A stretch of DNA of 38,769 bases from Planctomycetia bacterium (GCA_005776885.1 SXOD01000007.1:1-38769); one strand, 5' to 3'. Shown: positions 1 through 8,407, counted from the first letter of the stretch. The notes: generated from the sequence alone by a model not told the origin. Numbers and translations: made by a program.

Positions 1-1482
1 GGTGGTGGCGGCGGCGGCGGCGGTGGCGGCTCCATCTTCGGAGACCCCGGCGACGCCCCCGAGCGCCGGACGCGCGAAGAGATCACCGAGGAGTTGATCA
101 CGATCATCAAGCAGCACGTCAACACGTACCACGGGTCGGTGGACGGCAGCGAAGGCACATGGGATGACGATGGCCCGACTGGGACACGCGGGAGCATCAC
201 GCCGTTCCAGGGCAACCTCATCATCACGCAGACGCCGGCGGCCCATCGCCAGATCGTCGGGATCCTTGAGCAGCTTCGCGAGGTCCGTTCGCTCCAGATC
301 AACGTCGAGGCACGGCTCATCACCGTATCGACCGACTGGTTCGAGCAGATCGGCGTGGACCTGGACCTCTACTTCAACACCAACTCGGCGATGTACAACG
401 ACGCGCTGTCGCAGGACCCGAACATGGGCCTGAACGGCTTCTTCCGCCCGTACAACCCGCTCGGGCAGGGTGCCGGCCAACTCCAGAACCCGATCGTCTT
501 CGGCGGCATGGGCCAGGACGATGCCTACATCACGAACACCGCGACCGGCACCGCGATCGGCACCGACACCGATGGGGACGGAAACATCGACTACACCCAG
601 GCGGGCATCTACAACCCGGTCGGCGTGCGCCCCAACGGCACGGCCTACTCCAACGGACAGAACTCCAACGGCTGGTCGCCCGTCGGCGTCACCAACAACA
701 GCCTCCCGCTGGTGAACACGCTGAGTGCCGCCGCCGTGAGCGACTTTGCGCGCGCCTTCGTGGCCAACCCCGTCATGTCGACCGGGTTCACCTACCTCGA
801 TGACGTGCAGGTGGACCTCCTCGTGCAGGCCAGCCAGGCCGACCAGCGCAACTCGGCCCTCACCGCGCCGCGCCTCACGCTCTTCAACGGCCAGCGGTCG
901 TGGATCAGCGTCGCAAAGGCCATTTCCTACGTCTCCAACCTCATCCCGGTCACGGGCGACGCATCCGGCGCCTTCCAGCCGCAGATCGGCGTGGTCTACG
1001 AGGGCTTCGTGCTTGACATCGAGGCCGTCATCTCCGCGGATCGTCGCTACGTCACGATGAACGTCATCTACGGCCAGAACGAGAACGTGAAGTTCAAGGA
1101 CGTCCAGGTCCAGGGCGCCGCGGGCGCCGGCGACACCGGTGGCGGCGCGGGACGAGGGGCCTCGAACGTCTTCTCGGGCACCATCCAGCTGCCCAGCCTG
1201 CAGGGCACCGAGATCAACACGAGCGTATCGGTCCCCGACAAGGGAACCATCCTCCTCGGCGGCCAGCGGACGGTCGACGAGTACGACATCGAGATCGGCG
1301 TGCCGGTCCTCAGCAAGATGCCGTTCGTCAACCGCTTCTTCACGAATCGCCTGACGACCAAGACCGAGCTCAACTCGCTCCTGCTGATCCGCCCGGAGAT
1401 CATCATCCAGCAGGAAGCGGAATCCAAGCTCTTCCCCAACCTCGACGCCTCGCTGGGAACCGCGTCGCTGGGCGGATTCTGA
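1..1482 (+). CDS. Secretin (type II/III secretion or type IV pilus outer-membrane pore), C-terminal part
   Basis: The reading frame is open from the first base, so the N-terminus lies outside the window. A start at the TTG at 94 is unlikely, because the frame before it encodes plausible protein: ten Gly codons, then a charged segment. An N1-like ring-building segment (TPAAHRQIVGILEQLREVRS) leads into the secretin beta-barrel domain. Typical elements are QINVEARLITVSTDWFEQIG, a gate-region stretch around ISVAKAISYVSNL, and the closing VPVLSKMPFVNRFF before LLLIRPEI, which matches the family's VPxLxxIPxLGxLF pattern. Secretins form multimeric outer-membrane channels for protein export or pili; the subtype cannot be decided without the N-terminus. 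An Asn/Gly-rich insertion (about 400-720) holds an EF-hand-like loop at 565-600. The STAS gene follows after 15 bases. Confidence 0.9.
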   Translation, partial: GGGGGGGGGGSIFGDPGDAPERRTREEITEELITIIKQHVNTYHGSVDGSEGTWDDDGPTGTRGSITPFQGNLIITQTPAAHRQIVGILEQLREVRSLQINVEARLITVSTDWFEQIGVDLDLYFNTNSAMYNDALSQDPNMGLNGFFRPYNPLGQGAGQLQNPIVFGGMGQDDAYITNTATGTAIGTDTDGDGNIDYTQAGIYNPVGVRPNGTAYSNGQNSNGWSPVGVTNNSLPLVNTLSAAAVSDFARAFVANPVMSTGFTYLDDVQVDLLVQASQADQRNSALTAPRLTLFNGQRSWISVAKAISYVSNLIPVTGDASGAFQPQIGVVYEGFVLDIEAVISADRRYVTMNVIYGQNENVKFKDVQVQGAAGAGDTGGGAGRGASNVFSGTIQLPSLQGTEINTSVSVPDKGTILLGGQRTVDEYDIEIGVPVLSKMPFVNRFFTNRLTTKTELNSLLLIRPEIIIQQEAESKLFPNLDASLGTASLGGF

Positions 1483-1497
1483 TTCCGGGAACGCCGC

Positions 1498-1875
1498 ATG
1501 GACAAGTCGCCCAAGAGTTTTCGCAGTGCCAAGGTCGGGTCGATCCACAAGATCGACCTGGCCGTGCCACACCTCATCGACGAAGCGCAGATCCGCTCGA
1601 TCTTTTCGGAGCTGCACGCGTTCGCCACCAAGGACGCCAAGCCGTTCATGGTGATCGACTTCGCGTCGGTGGCCCACATGAGCTCGGCGGCGCTGGGCGC
1701 GCTGATCAAGCTGGACAACGAGATTCGCCCCAAGCACGGCATGCTGGCACTCTCGACGATCAACTCCCAGATCATGACGGTGTTCAAGATCACCAAGCTT
1801 GACAAGCACCTCCACCTCTTCGCGACGGTGGCCGATGCGCTTGACGCGGTCAAGAAGTCGCACCCGGAGGCGTGA
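1498..1875 (+). CDS. STAS-domain protein (anti-sigma factor antagonist type)
   Basis: A 125-residue single-domain STAS protein, the normal length for SpoIIAA/RsbV-type antagonists. These bind a GHKL anti-sigma kinase and are switched off when a conserved Ser is phosphorylated. The conserved strand-loop-helix is VIDFASVAHMSSAALGALIK. S62 aligns with the phosphorylated Ser of SpoIIAA, but the preceding Asp is replaced by Met-Ser. The last four bases overlap the start of the GHKL kinase gene (GTGA at 1872-1875), so translation is probably coupled and the two products are likely partners. Neither a PP2C phosphatase nor a sigma factor is visible here. The target is unknown. Confidence 0.88.
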   Translation: MDKSPKSFRSAKVGSIHKIDLAVPHLIDEAQIRSIFSELHAFATKDAKPFMVIDFASVAHMSSAALGALIKLDNEIRPKHGMLALSTINSQIMTVFKITKLDKHLHLFATVADALDAVKKSHPEA

Positions 1876-2321
1876 CCGTGGCGCCCGACCCGGCAGGGTC
1901 CCGCTGGGATGAGACAACGACACTTCACGGGCACCGGGAGGAGATTGAGGCCCTTCAGGCTTCGGTGATCGATCGCCTCGAACGCGAGGGCTGGGACCAG
2001 GAGGCTCGATTCGCCCTCCGGCTGGTCCTTGAGGAATCGCTGGTGAACGCACACGTGCACGGGAACCGGCGCGACCTGGCCCGTTCCATCACGGCGAGCT
2101 GGTCGCTCTCCCCGGACCGGATCATCGTGGAAGTCGAGGACGAAGGGGGGGGCTTCGACCCGAGCTGTGTTCCCGACCCGACGGAAGAGCACAATCTGGA
2201 GATTCCTTCGGGGCGTGGCCTCGTGCTGATCCGTGCGTACATGGATGAGGTCTCGCACAACGATCGGGGAAACCGGGTCACGATGGTGCGGCATCGCCAT
2301 CGGGGCCCGGCTGCATCATGA
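1872..2321 (+). CDS. GHKL-type ATP-binding anti-sigma regulatory factor (RsbW/SpoIIAB-like)
   Basis: A 149-residue serine-kinase-type ATPase of the HATPase_c_2 family. The N box is EESLVNAHVHGN (residues 54-65, Asn59 for Mg-ATP). The G1 box is VEDEGGGFDP (about 87-96) and the G2 box is SGRGLVLIRAYMD (113-125). All nucleotide-binding boxes are intact, so it should be an active kinase. The natural substrate is the STAS protein encoded immediately upstream with a GTGA overlap; together they form a partner-switching pair. The GTG start is fixed by the overlap. No cognate sigma factor or phosphatase is adjacent, so the controlled process is not evident. The secretin upstream is only a positional hint. 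Confidence 0.88.
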   Translation: MTVAPDPAGSRWDETTTLHGHREEIEALQASVIDRLEREGWDQEARFALRLVLEESLVNAHVHGNRRDLARSITASWSLSPDRIIVEVEDEGGGFDPSCVPDPTEEHNLEIPSGRGLVLIRAYMDEVSHNDRGNRVTMVRHRHRGPAAS

Positions 2322-2333
2322 CGGTGCCAAGGC

Positions 2334-2339
2334 AAGGAG
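2334..2339 (+). promoter_or_regulatory. Shine-Dalgarno AAGGAG for the oxidoreductase
   Basis: AAGGAG lies 7 bases before the GTG at 2347. It decides the start of the Gfo/Idh/MocA gene against the longer open frame. Confidence 0.6.
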
Positions 2340-2346
2340 CGGCGAC

Positions 2347-3381
2347 GTGGTGAGCGACAGGACATTGCGTTGTGGAGTGGTCGGTGGCGGACGAATGGGC
2401 CGACACCATGCGAGGCTGTACGCGCAGAGCGAGGGTGTCGAGCTGGTTGGCGTGGCCGACCAGGACCTCGCCCGTGCGGCGGGGTTGTGTGAAGAGCAGG
2501 GCGGGAAGGCGTTTGCCTCCGTTGTGGAACTCCTCGACGCCGGCATCGACTGCCTCACCGTCTCCACGCCGACGGTCACGCACCGGGCCATCGTGGAGCA
2601 GGCGCTGGCCAGGCGGGTGCACTGCCTCGTCGAGAAGCCCTTGGCTTCCAGCGAGTCCGAAGCGCGGGCCATCGCCGACGCGGCGCGGGCTTCCGGATGC
2701 GTGCTGCAGGTTGGCCACGTCGTCCGGTACGACCCCGTCATGCGCGCCGTTCGGGCCGTCCCGGGCGTCACGCCGCGCTTCGTGGAGATGGATCGCATCT
2801 CGCCGATGACGTTTCGCAGCGTGGACGTCGGCGTCGTGCTCGACATGATGATCCACGACCTGGATCTCCTGGTCATGCTCTTTGGCGGCGAGCCGGAAGA
2901 AATCCACGCCAACGCGGTGTGCGTCCTTGGCGAGGCCGAGGACGTGTGCAATGCCCGGCTGGTCTTCCCCCGCGGCGCTGACGGCATTCGCCCGGTGGCC
3001 AACGTGACGGCCAGCCGCCTGGGGCTGAAGACGGAGCGCAAGCTCCGCATCATCAGCGAGGATGCGTACATCAGTGCCGACTTCGTCGAGCGGAAGGGAC
3101 GGGTTGTTCGCAAGACCGCCAACCAGCAGCAGCTGGACGAGGTGCGGGCGCAGCTGGCCGCGGGCGCCGACCTGTCGGGCGTCGACTACATGAGCCTGGT
3201 CGCCGACGAGCCGCTGCACGTGGTGCCCGGCGAGCCGCTGCGCCTCCAGCTCGACGATTTCCTGCGCGCGGTCCGGACCGGGACGCGACCTGAGGTGGAC
3301 GCGGAGGCCGGCTTCGCCTCGGTGCGAACGGCCGAGCGGATCGTGGCCTCGGCGCGGGAAGCCGGCGCCCGGATGGTGTGA
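2347..3381 (+). CDS. Gfo/Idh/MocA family NAD(P)-dependent oxidoreductase
   Basis: About 344 residues from the GTG at 2347, chosen because AAGGAG (2334-2339) lies 7 bases upstream; GTG 2350 is an alternative. The frame stays open upstream, but that part overlaps the GHKL kinase gene and is not expected to be translated. The N-terminal Rossmann fold has the dinucleotide loop CGVVGGGRMGRHHARLYA, and EKP at 96-98 is the family signature near the nicotinamide. The C-terminal domain contains DMMIHDLDLLVMLFGG (H170-D171). Such enzymes oxidise sugars, sugar nucleotides or similar polyols. The combination of LVEKPLA and MIHDLDL is seen in sugar-nucleotide dehydrogenases such as UDP-GlcNAc 3-dehydrogenases, but I cannot assign the substrate. 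The next gene starts 3 bases after the stop. Confidence 0.85.
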   Translation: MVSDRTLRCGVVGGGRMGRHHARLYAQSEGVELVGVADQDLARAAGLCEEQGGKAFASVVELLDAGIDCLTVSTPTVTHRAIVEQALARRVHCLVEKPLASSESEARAIADAARASGCVLQVGHVVRYDPVMRAVRAVPGVTPRFVEMDRISPMTFRSVDVGVVLDMMIHDLDLLVMLFGGEPEEIHANAVCVLGEAEDVCNARLVFPRGADGIRPVANVTASRLGLKTERKLRIISEDAYISADFVERKGRVVRKTANQQQLDEVRAQLAAGADLSGVDYMSLVADEPLHVVPGEPLRLQLDDFLRAVRTGTRPEVDAEAGFASVRTAERIVASAREAGARMV

Positions 3382-3384
3382 CCG

Positions 3385-5346
3385 ATGGCACGACTCTCGA
3401 CCCAGCCTGTTCGGATCGGGTCTCACTTGTCGGTCGCCGGCGGCGCATTCCACGCGGTCGACGAAGCGATCGAACTCGGGCTGGATGGCGTGCAGGTGTT
3501 CACGTGCAATCAGCGGCAGTGGTCGGTGCCGCCGCTCAAGGAGGAGGACCTGGTGGCATGGCGCGGCGCCCTCGTGCGCGCGGGTTGGGTCGATGCCGGC
3601 CTTCGCACGGTGAGCCACAACTCGTACCTCGTGAATCTCGCCAGTCCTGATGCCACGCTCCGGGAGCGAAGCATCGATCGACAGCGCGAGGAGCTCCTTC
3701 GATGTGAAGCCATGGGGATTCCCTGCTGCGTCTTCCATCCAGGTGCGCATCTGGGAGTACCCGCGCCGCGCGACAAGCCCCTGGGGTCTGCCCCGACCAA
3801 GCCCGAGCTTGCTGGGCTGAAGCGGATCGCGAAGAGCCTGGATGCCATCCATCGCACGACCAAGGGCCTCCGCGTCACGGGGCTCCTGGAGACGACCGCT
3901 GGAAGCGGTTCCACGCTTGGGTACGACGCCGCGCAGCTGGGAATCATTCGCGGACTGGTGAATGACCCCGAACGGGTGGCCGTCTGCGTCGATACCTGCC
4001 ACATGACGGCCGCCGGCTACGACATGACCACTCGGGCCGGAGCCGAGGCAGCCGTCGCCGCGGTGGAGGAGGCGTGCGGTGCGGCCTCGATCCGAGTGGT
4101 CCACGCGAATGACTCGGTGGGGGCCGTCGCGTCGCGCAAGGATCGACACGCGCACATCGGATCGGGAACCTGTGGGCGAACCTGTTTCGAGGCTATTCTT
4201 CGCCGCGCAGCCGACATCGGGGCGCTGGTCATCATGGAGACGCCAAAGGAACAGGACACGCACGGCACGCCGATGGACGTGGTCAACGCGAACCTCCTCC
4301 GGAAATGGGCGCGCACCGGTGCGCGATCGATCGCGGTGATCGTCCTGCTCGCTTGCGCCATCTCGTCCACAGGCTGCCGGCGAGGATGGAATGGTGCGGC
4401 GCCGAAGCCGATGCCCGTCCAACGCTCCGGGCTGGCTCCCGGAGAGGTGGCGCAACCCAATGCCACCGAGCAGAAACAGCTGGATCAGGCATCGATCGCG
4501 CTCGCCGATGGTGACTACGCGGCAGCGCTCTCGCAATTTCGGACCATCCTGCAGGAGAACCCGCTCCTGCCACAGGCGTGGATCGGCGTGGGCGACACAC
4601 ACTCGGTGCAGCAGCAGTGGAGGGACGCGGCGCCTGCCTACGAACGGGCCTCGCGGCTGGACGTGGAGAGCTACGACGCGTACTACGGCCTTGGCGTCTC
4701 GCGGCACATGATGGGGCAGTACGTGGAGGCGGTCCGCGCCTACCACCGTGCCCTCAGCATCCGCCCCACCGACGCCACCGCGAACGTCTCGATGGCCATG
4801 GTCTACATGAACATGGGCGAGCCCCGTGCGGCGGTGGCCTATGCCGAACGAGCCGTGCGGCTTGCGCCCGACAACGTCCAGGCCCGCATCCAGCTGGGAG
4901 TCGCCTACGACATGTCGGGACGCCCGGCGGAGGCGATCACGCAGTACACCGCCGCGATGGAGCTCCCCGCCGCGCCGATGGTGCACATCCTGGTGAAGTT
5001 GATCGGCGCACAGACTGCCGATGGCCGCAAGCAGGAAGCGATGGCCACCGCCGAGGAACTGGTGCGGCTGGATCCCTCCGCGCAGAGCTGGGAGAGGCTG
5101 GGATGGACCCGATTCCAGCTGGGGCAGTACGAGGAGTCCTGGGCGGCGTATCGGAAGGGGACCGAGGTCGACAGCCGCTACTACCCGTGCTGGAATGGCG
5201 TGGCCATCAACGCGATCAACGCTTGGCTGGCGGACACATCCAACGCCAACGCCGAGGCGGCGGCTCGAAGCGCGATTCGGCGGAGCCTGGAGATCAGGCC
5301 CGACCAGCCTCGCATCGCCAAGCTGGCCTCGCAGTACCAGCTCTGA
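3385..5346 (+). CDS. nfo: Endonuclease IV fused in frame to a TPR lipoprotein
   Basis: A 653-residue frame containing two proteins. Residues 1 to about 307 are a complete endonuclease IV, a Zn-dependent AP endonuclease of base-excision repair. All nine metal ligands can be matched to E. coli Nfo: H78, H118, E169, D203, H206, H240, D253, H255 and E285, in motifs such as CVDTCH and RKDRHAHIG. The natural end of the family falls about 24 residues after the last ligand, i.e. at the junction. From about 297 the frame continues without a stop into a lipoprotein signal sequence: hydrophobic AVIVLLACAISSTGC with lipobox Cys331. About 300 residues of tetratricopeptide repeats follow (ALADGDYAAALSQFRTIL, YDAYYGLGVSRHMMGQYVEA and others). 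A cytosolic DNA-repair enzyme and an exported lipoprotein are an odd pairing. Internal starts at ATG 4273 or GTG 4279 could produce the lipoprotein separately. Confidence 0.85.
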   Translation: MARLSTQPVRIGSHLSVAGGAFHAVDEAIELGLDGVQVFTCNQRQWSVPPLKEEDLVAWRGALVRAGWVDAGLRTVSHNSYLVNLASPDATLRERSIDRQREELLRCEAMGIPCCVFHPGAHLGVPAPRDKPLGSAPTKPELAGLKRIAKSLDAIHRTTKGLRVTGLLETTAGSGSTLGYDAAQLGIIRGLVNDPERVAVCVDTCHMTAAGYDMTTRAGAEAAVAAVEEACGAASIRVVHANDSVGAVASRKDRHAHIGSGTCGRTCFEAILRRAADIGALVIMETPKEQDTHGTPMDVVNANLLRKWARTGARSIAVIVLLACAISSTGCRRGWNGAAPKPMPVQRSGLAPGEVAQPNATEQKQLDQASIALADGDYAAALSQFRTILQENPLLPQAWIGVGDTHSVQQQWRDAAPAYERASRLDVESYDAYYGLGVSRHMMGQYVEAVRAYHRALSIRPTDATANVSMAMVYMNMGEPRAAVAYAERAVRLAPDNVQARIQLGVAYDMSGRPAEAITQYTAAMELPAAPMVHILVKLIGAQTADGRKQEAMATAEELVRLDPSAQSWERLGWTRFQLGQYEESWAAYRKGTEVDSRYYPCWNGVAINAINAWLADTSNANAEAAARSAIRRSLEIRPDQPRIAKLASQYQL

Positions 5347-5375
5347 GCCGTAGCCTCACGACGAAGGCACACGAC

Positions 5376-5753
5376 ATGAATGACACCCCAAACGCCGAGC
5401 TCCTCGAGTTCTTCGACTCCCCGACGGAGGCACCGTTCGTCATCGAGCATGTCCACGATGAGTTCACCAGCGTGTGCCCCAAGACGGGTCACCCCGATTT
5501 CGGGACCGTGACGGTCCGGTACGTGCCGCGCGCGGTGTGCGTGGAGCTCAAGAGCCTGAAGCTCTACTTCCAGGACTTCCGCAACCGAGGCATCTTTTAC
5601 GAAGCCGTCACCAACCAGGTTCGGGATGACCTCGCCCGCACGATGAGCCCCGCGTGGCTGCAGGTCGTCACGGAGTGGAAGGGGCGCGGCGGATTCCGAT
5701 CGCGGATCATCGCCACGCACGGCGAGGTGCCGGCTCAGTGGCTCAAGGGCTGA
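5376..5753 (+). CDS. queF: NADPH-dependent 7-cyano-7-deazaguanine reductase (preQ0 reductase)
   Basis: A 125-residue QueF of the short, unimodular (B. subtilis YkvM) type. It reduces the nitrile of preQ0 to the aminomethyl group of preQ1 in queuosine tRNA modification. The catalytic Cys34 and Asp41 are spaced by seven residues in FTSVCPKTGHPDFG, as in the B. subtilis enzyme (Cys55/Asp62). The NADPH-binding QueF motif is ELKSLKLYFQDFRNRGIFYE. The ATG at 5376 is chosen because it starts just before the conserved core; the longer open frame upstream overlaps the TPR gene. It follows that gene by 29 bases on the same strand. No other queuosine gene is in the window. It ends 10 bases before a convergent gene. 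Confidence 0.95.
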   Translation: MNDTPNAELLEFFDSPTEAPFVIEHVHDEFTSVCPKTGHPDFGTVTVRYVPRAVCVELKSLKLYFQDFRNRGIFYEAVTNQVRDDLARTMSPAWLQVVTEWKGRGGFRSRIIATHGEVPAQWLKG

Positions 5754-5763
5754 AGACGCGTCG

Positions 5764-8394
5764 CTAGCCCCCCACCTGGAACGACTGGAAGGCCATCTGG
5801 CCTTGGGGTGCGCGTGACCGGGGTGCCGGAAGTGGCGGCAGTTTTCCCGCGAGTTCGGGCGGGAGAAGGGATTGCATCGCGCGGAACGTCGATCGATTCG
5901 CCTCATCCCGGGCAAAGCCCAGTGCCGCGATGCCCGCGTCGCGGCGTGCGGCCAGCGCGCGGTCGGCACTCATCTGCCCCGCCGGGATCGGGTTGGTGTC
6001 CAGGAAGGAGACGATGGCGTCACGGTGTCCGCGTGCCTGCGTGGTCCAGGAGGCGCGGAGTGCCTCCAGTGACTGGCGCTGGGGCTCGCTGACATCCAGC
6101 GCCAGGGCCTTCTCGAACCGGGTGGCCAGGCTGGATGGGTCATGCAGTTTCCGCTTGAATCGACGGTCATCAAGCGCGTCCTGGAATCGGGATGCTGGTT
6201 GTGCGTTCAGCGCCGCCATGATCTGGGCCATGGCCGACGCATACGCCTGTTCGGTGGCTTCCGTGGAGGCGTGGAGGGCGTTGAAGAGGCGCTGGTTTTC
6301 TTCGGCCATTTCGGGGCCTTGCACGTTCGGGTCGTAATCGGGTTGCTGGTACCGAGCGAAGTGCCGTTCAAGCCGCGCATCCGCCTCGCGCGCCATCCGG
6401 TTGACGCTGGCCAGCGTCGACCCCATCGTGGTGAGGACCGGACCGGCGGCAAGCCAGTCGGCCTTTGCGAAGTCACTCGCGAGGGCCACGGAACCCGGGT
6501 CGATGGCCATCGACCCGAACGATGTCGGGGAAGGCGTGAAGTCGCCGGAAGCCCAGCCTGGAATCCACGCAGCGGCTTGCTGGGACGCCACAGGGACGAT
6601 CGTGTCGTTGAGCTCGGCGACGCGGGACGTCACGAACGCCGCGCATTCGGCGCGCAGCGACTCCAGTTCGGCCGTCCGGCCTTCGTTGATCATCTCCTTC
6701 TCGCGGGCGAACAGGCTCGCAAGGTCTTCGTTGAGCGTGTTCCACATCGCCTGTCCCACGGGAAGCATGGCCTCGCCCACTTCGACCGCGGTGTAGAACG
6801 GGAGCACCTTCTCCCATTCCACTCGCCGGGGCAATCGACCCCCGGCGGACGGTCCGGCCATGATCGTGAGTCCCGTCGGGACGGCGAGGCCGTCTCCCTC
6901 GTCGTCGCTCTCCGCGATCGAGATGCTGACGTCCCCGACGTCGGACATGATCTCGAAGACCTCGCCCTCGATGTGCCCAACAAGACCGGAAGCGTCTTCG
7001 AATGCACCATCCGGAATCTCTCCCTCGAAGGTGAATGACGCACCGTCCCCACCGCCGTCCACCGCCGTCGCGGTGGTGATGGTGGACATCACGACCACCG
7101 CGCCCTGGGGAGCGTCGCCGTTGGCATCGGGCGAGATTCCGGGGCCAGGCAAGCCAGGAAGCCCGCGTCCGACGCGATTTCGGGTGGCCATCTCTTCGAC
7201 AGTCACTCCGAGGATCGCCGCGATCTGCGCCACCGCTTCATCGGTGGCCTTGGCCATCGATTCTCGGCGCTTGGTCGCCGCGTCGTTCATCGCTGGATCG
7301 GCGCCAGGCATCATGATCGAGCCGCCAGACTGGTTCGCCTCGAAGGCCATCGGCTGCGCCTTCGGCCACCAGGCCTGCACCCACGCCGCGCAGGCGGCGT
7401 CGAGCTGGGCAAGTTGGCCTGCCGTCCGTTCACGTGACTCCTTCCAGGCTGGCCCAAGCCGGGAGGGGGAGCCTTGGGGTCCCACGCGGATTCCGCGCGA
7501 CCACTCTGCCAGGAGTCGCGCCTGCTCTCGTCCCGAAAGCATTGGGAGGACGCTGTCAATCAATGCGAACTCGGCGCGGAGCGACTTCTCAGAGGCCTCC
7601 CTCCGGTCCCTGAGTGCCGCATCCCGCTGGGCCTTCGCCTGGGTGACGACGTCTCGCAGATGTTGCCGCATGGCTTCGATGTCGGGCTTCCCTTCGGCAT
7701 CCATGGGGACGCCCTCGAACTCCGGCCCGCCTTGCCTCGCCGATGCGCTTCGGAGCGCGGGCGATTCCGCGGCGGCGATGCGTTCGCGCCGCAGCGAGTC
7801 GCGGCACGCCGGGATGTAGCCATCCACCAATGGCTGTATCGCCGCGCGCTGCTCCGCCGTCAAATCGAGGCGCTCCAGCATCGTGATCGGGTCTCGTGTC
7901 CTGGAATGGGTGGACATCATCCCGAAGAAGCCCCGTTCCTGGGGAGCACTCTCCACGAGCGATCGCTCGAGGCGGATCGTGAGCAGGTCAACGGCTCGCT
8001 GCGCCGCCCCCTGCTGGGCCGGCGTGGCCACTGAGAGGATCGCCGCGTGGATCGGCTGTTCAAGGGCCTCGATGGCGCTCCCGGCGGCGCGAGCGGAGCG
8101 CACAGCCTCGCGAGCCTTCTCCTCGGCATCCTCCGTTCCTCCGGTCGCCACGATCCACTGCGCCAGTGGCCCCTCCGCCTGCTGCACAAATCGAGAAACG
8201 TACGCCGCGTGTTCGGCGAGGACGGCCGCGCGCTGCTCGGGCGTGAAGCCGGCGGCGAGGAGCGTGTCGTCCAGCGCGACGCTTGTGAGTGGGGCCACCT
8301 GCGCGGCGGCCGTCCGGCAGGGCCAGGACGGGGCGAGGAAACAGATCACGGCGAGGACGAACGCGAGGCGTGCGTGGCGGGCGGCTGTTGGCAT
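5764..8394 (-). CDS. Large secreted protein with repeated LTxxQ (CpxP/Spy-like) motifs, function unknown
   Basis: 876 residues with an N-terminal signal peptide (hydrophobic LAFVLAVICFLAP, cleavage expected after the Ala run near 31). I do not recognise the whole protein. It is mostly charged, Ala/Glu/Arg-rich predicted helix, punctuated by motifs of the LTxxQ type found in the periplasmic chaperones Spy and CpxP: GFTPEQRAAV (about 50), LDLTAEQRAAI (about 177) and LDVSEPQRQSL (about 766). Between the helical parts, around residues 430-540, lies an acidic, Gly/Asp-rich, strand-rich stretch. A stress-sensing or chaperone role in the envelope is only a guess from these motifs. The start is supported by a Shine-Dalgarno AAGGGAG 6 bases upstream. 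It converges with queF. Confidence 0.7.
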   Translation of the reverse strand: MPTAARHARLAFVLAVICFLAPSWPCRTAAAQVAPLTSVALDDTLLAAGFTPEQRAAVLAEHAAYVSRFVQQAEGPLAQWIVATGGTEDAEEKAREAVRSARAAGSAIEALEQPIHAAILSVATPAQQGAAQRAVDLLTIRLERSLVESAPQERGFFGMMSTHSRTRDPITMLERLDLTAEQRAAIQPLVDGYIPACRDSLRRERIAAAESPALRSASARQGGPEFEGVPMDAEGKPDIEAMRQHLRDVVTQAKAQRDAALRDRREASEKSLRAEFALIDSVLPMLSGREQARLLAEWSRGIRVGPQGSPSRLGPAWKESRERTAGQLAQLDAACAAWVQAWWPKAQPMAFEANQSGGSIMMPGADPAMNDAATKRRESMAKATDEAVAQIAAILGVTVEEMATRNRVGRGLPGLPGPGISPDANGDAPQGAVVVMSTITTATAVDGGGDGASFTFEGEIPDGAFEDASGLVGHIEGEVFEIMSDVGDVSISIAESDDEGDGLAVPTGLTIMAGPSAGGRLPRRVEWEKVLPFYTAVEVGEAMLPVGQAMWNTLNEDLASLFAREKEMINEGRTAELESLRAECAAFVTSRVAELNDTIVPVASQQAAAWIPGWASGDFTPSPTSFGSMAIDPGSVALASDFAKADWLAAGPVLTTMGSTLASVNRMAREADARLERHFARYQQPDYDPNVQGPEMAEENQRLFNALHASTEATEQAYASAMAQIMAALNAQPASRFQDALDDRRFKRKLHDPSSLATRFEKALALDVSEPQRQSLEALRASWTTQARGHRDAIVSFLDTNPIPAGQMSADRALAARRDAGIAALGFARDEANRSTFRAMQSLLPPELAGKLPPLPAPRSRAPQGQMAFQSFQVGG

Positions 8395-8400
8395 GGTGGT

Positions 8401-8407
8401 CTCCCTT
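8401..8407 (-). promoter_or_regulatory. Shine-Dalgarno AAGGGAG
   Basis: On the minus strand AAGGGAG lies 6 bases before the ATG at 8394. This unit therefore has a normal 5' leader, unlike the many neighbours whose -10 box abuts the start codon. Confidence 0.6.

Noticed and set aside
1872-2321. The GHKL kinase gene as the sensor of a two-component system
   Set aside because: No dimerisation/phospho-His domain or response regulator; its length and overlap with a STAS gene fit the anti-sigma kinase class.
2278-4986. A 902-codon open frame on the minus strand opposite the oxidoreductase and endonuclease IV genes
   Set aside because: Its protein is rich in Arg/His/Gly with no domain or motif, and the plus strand here holds two clearly conserved enzymes. 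Long antisense frames are expected in DNA with this codon usage.
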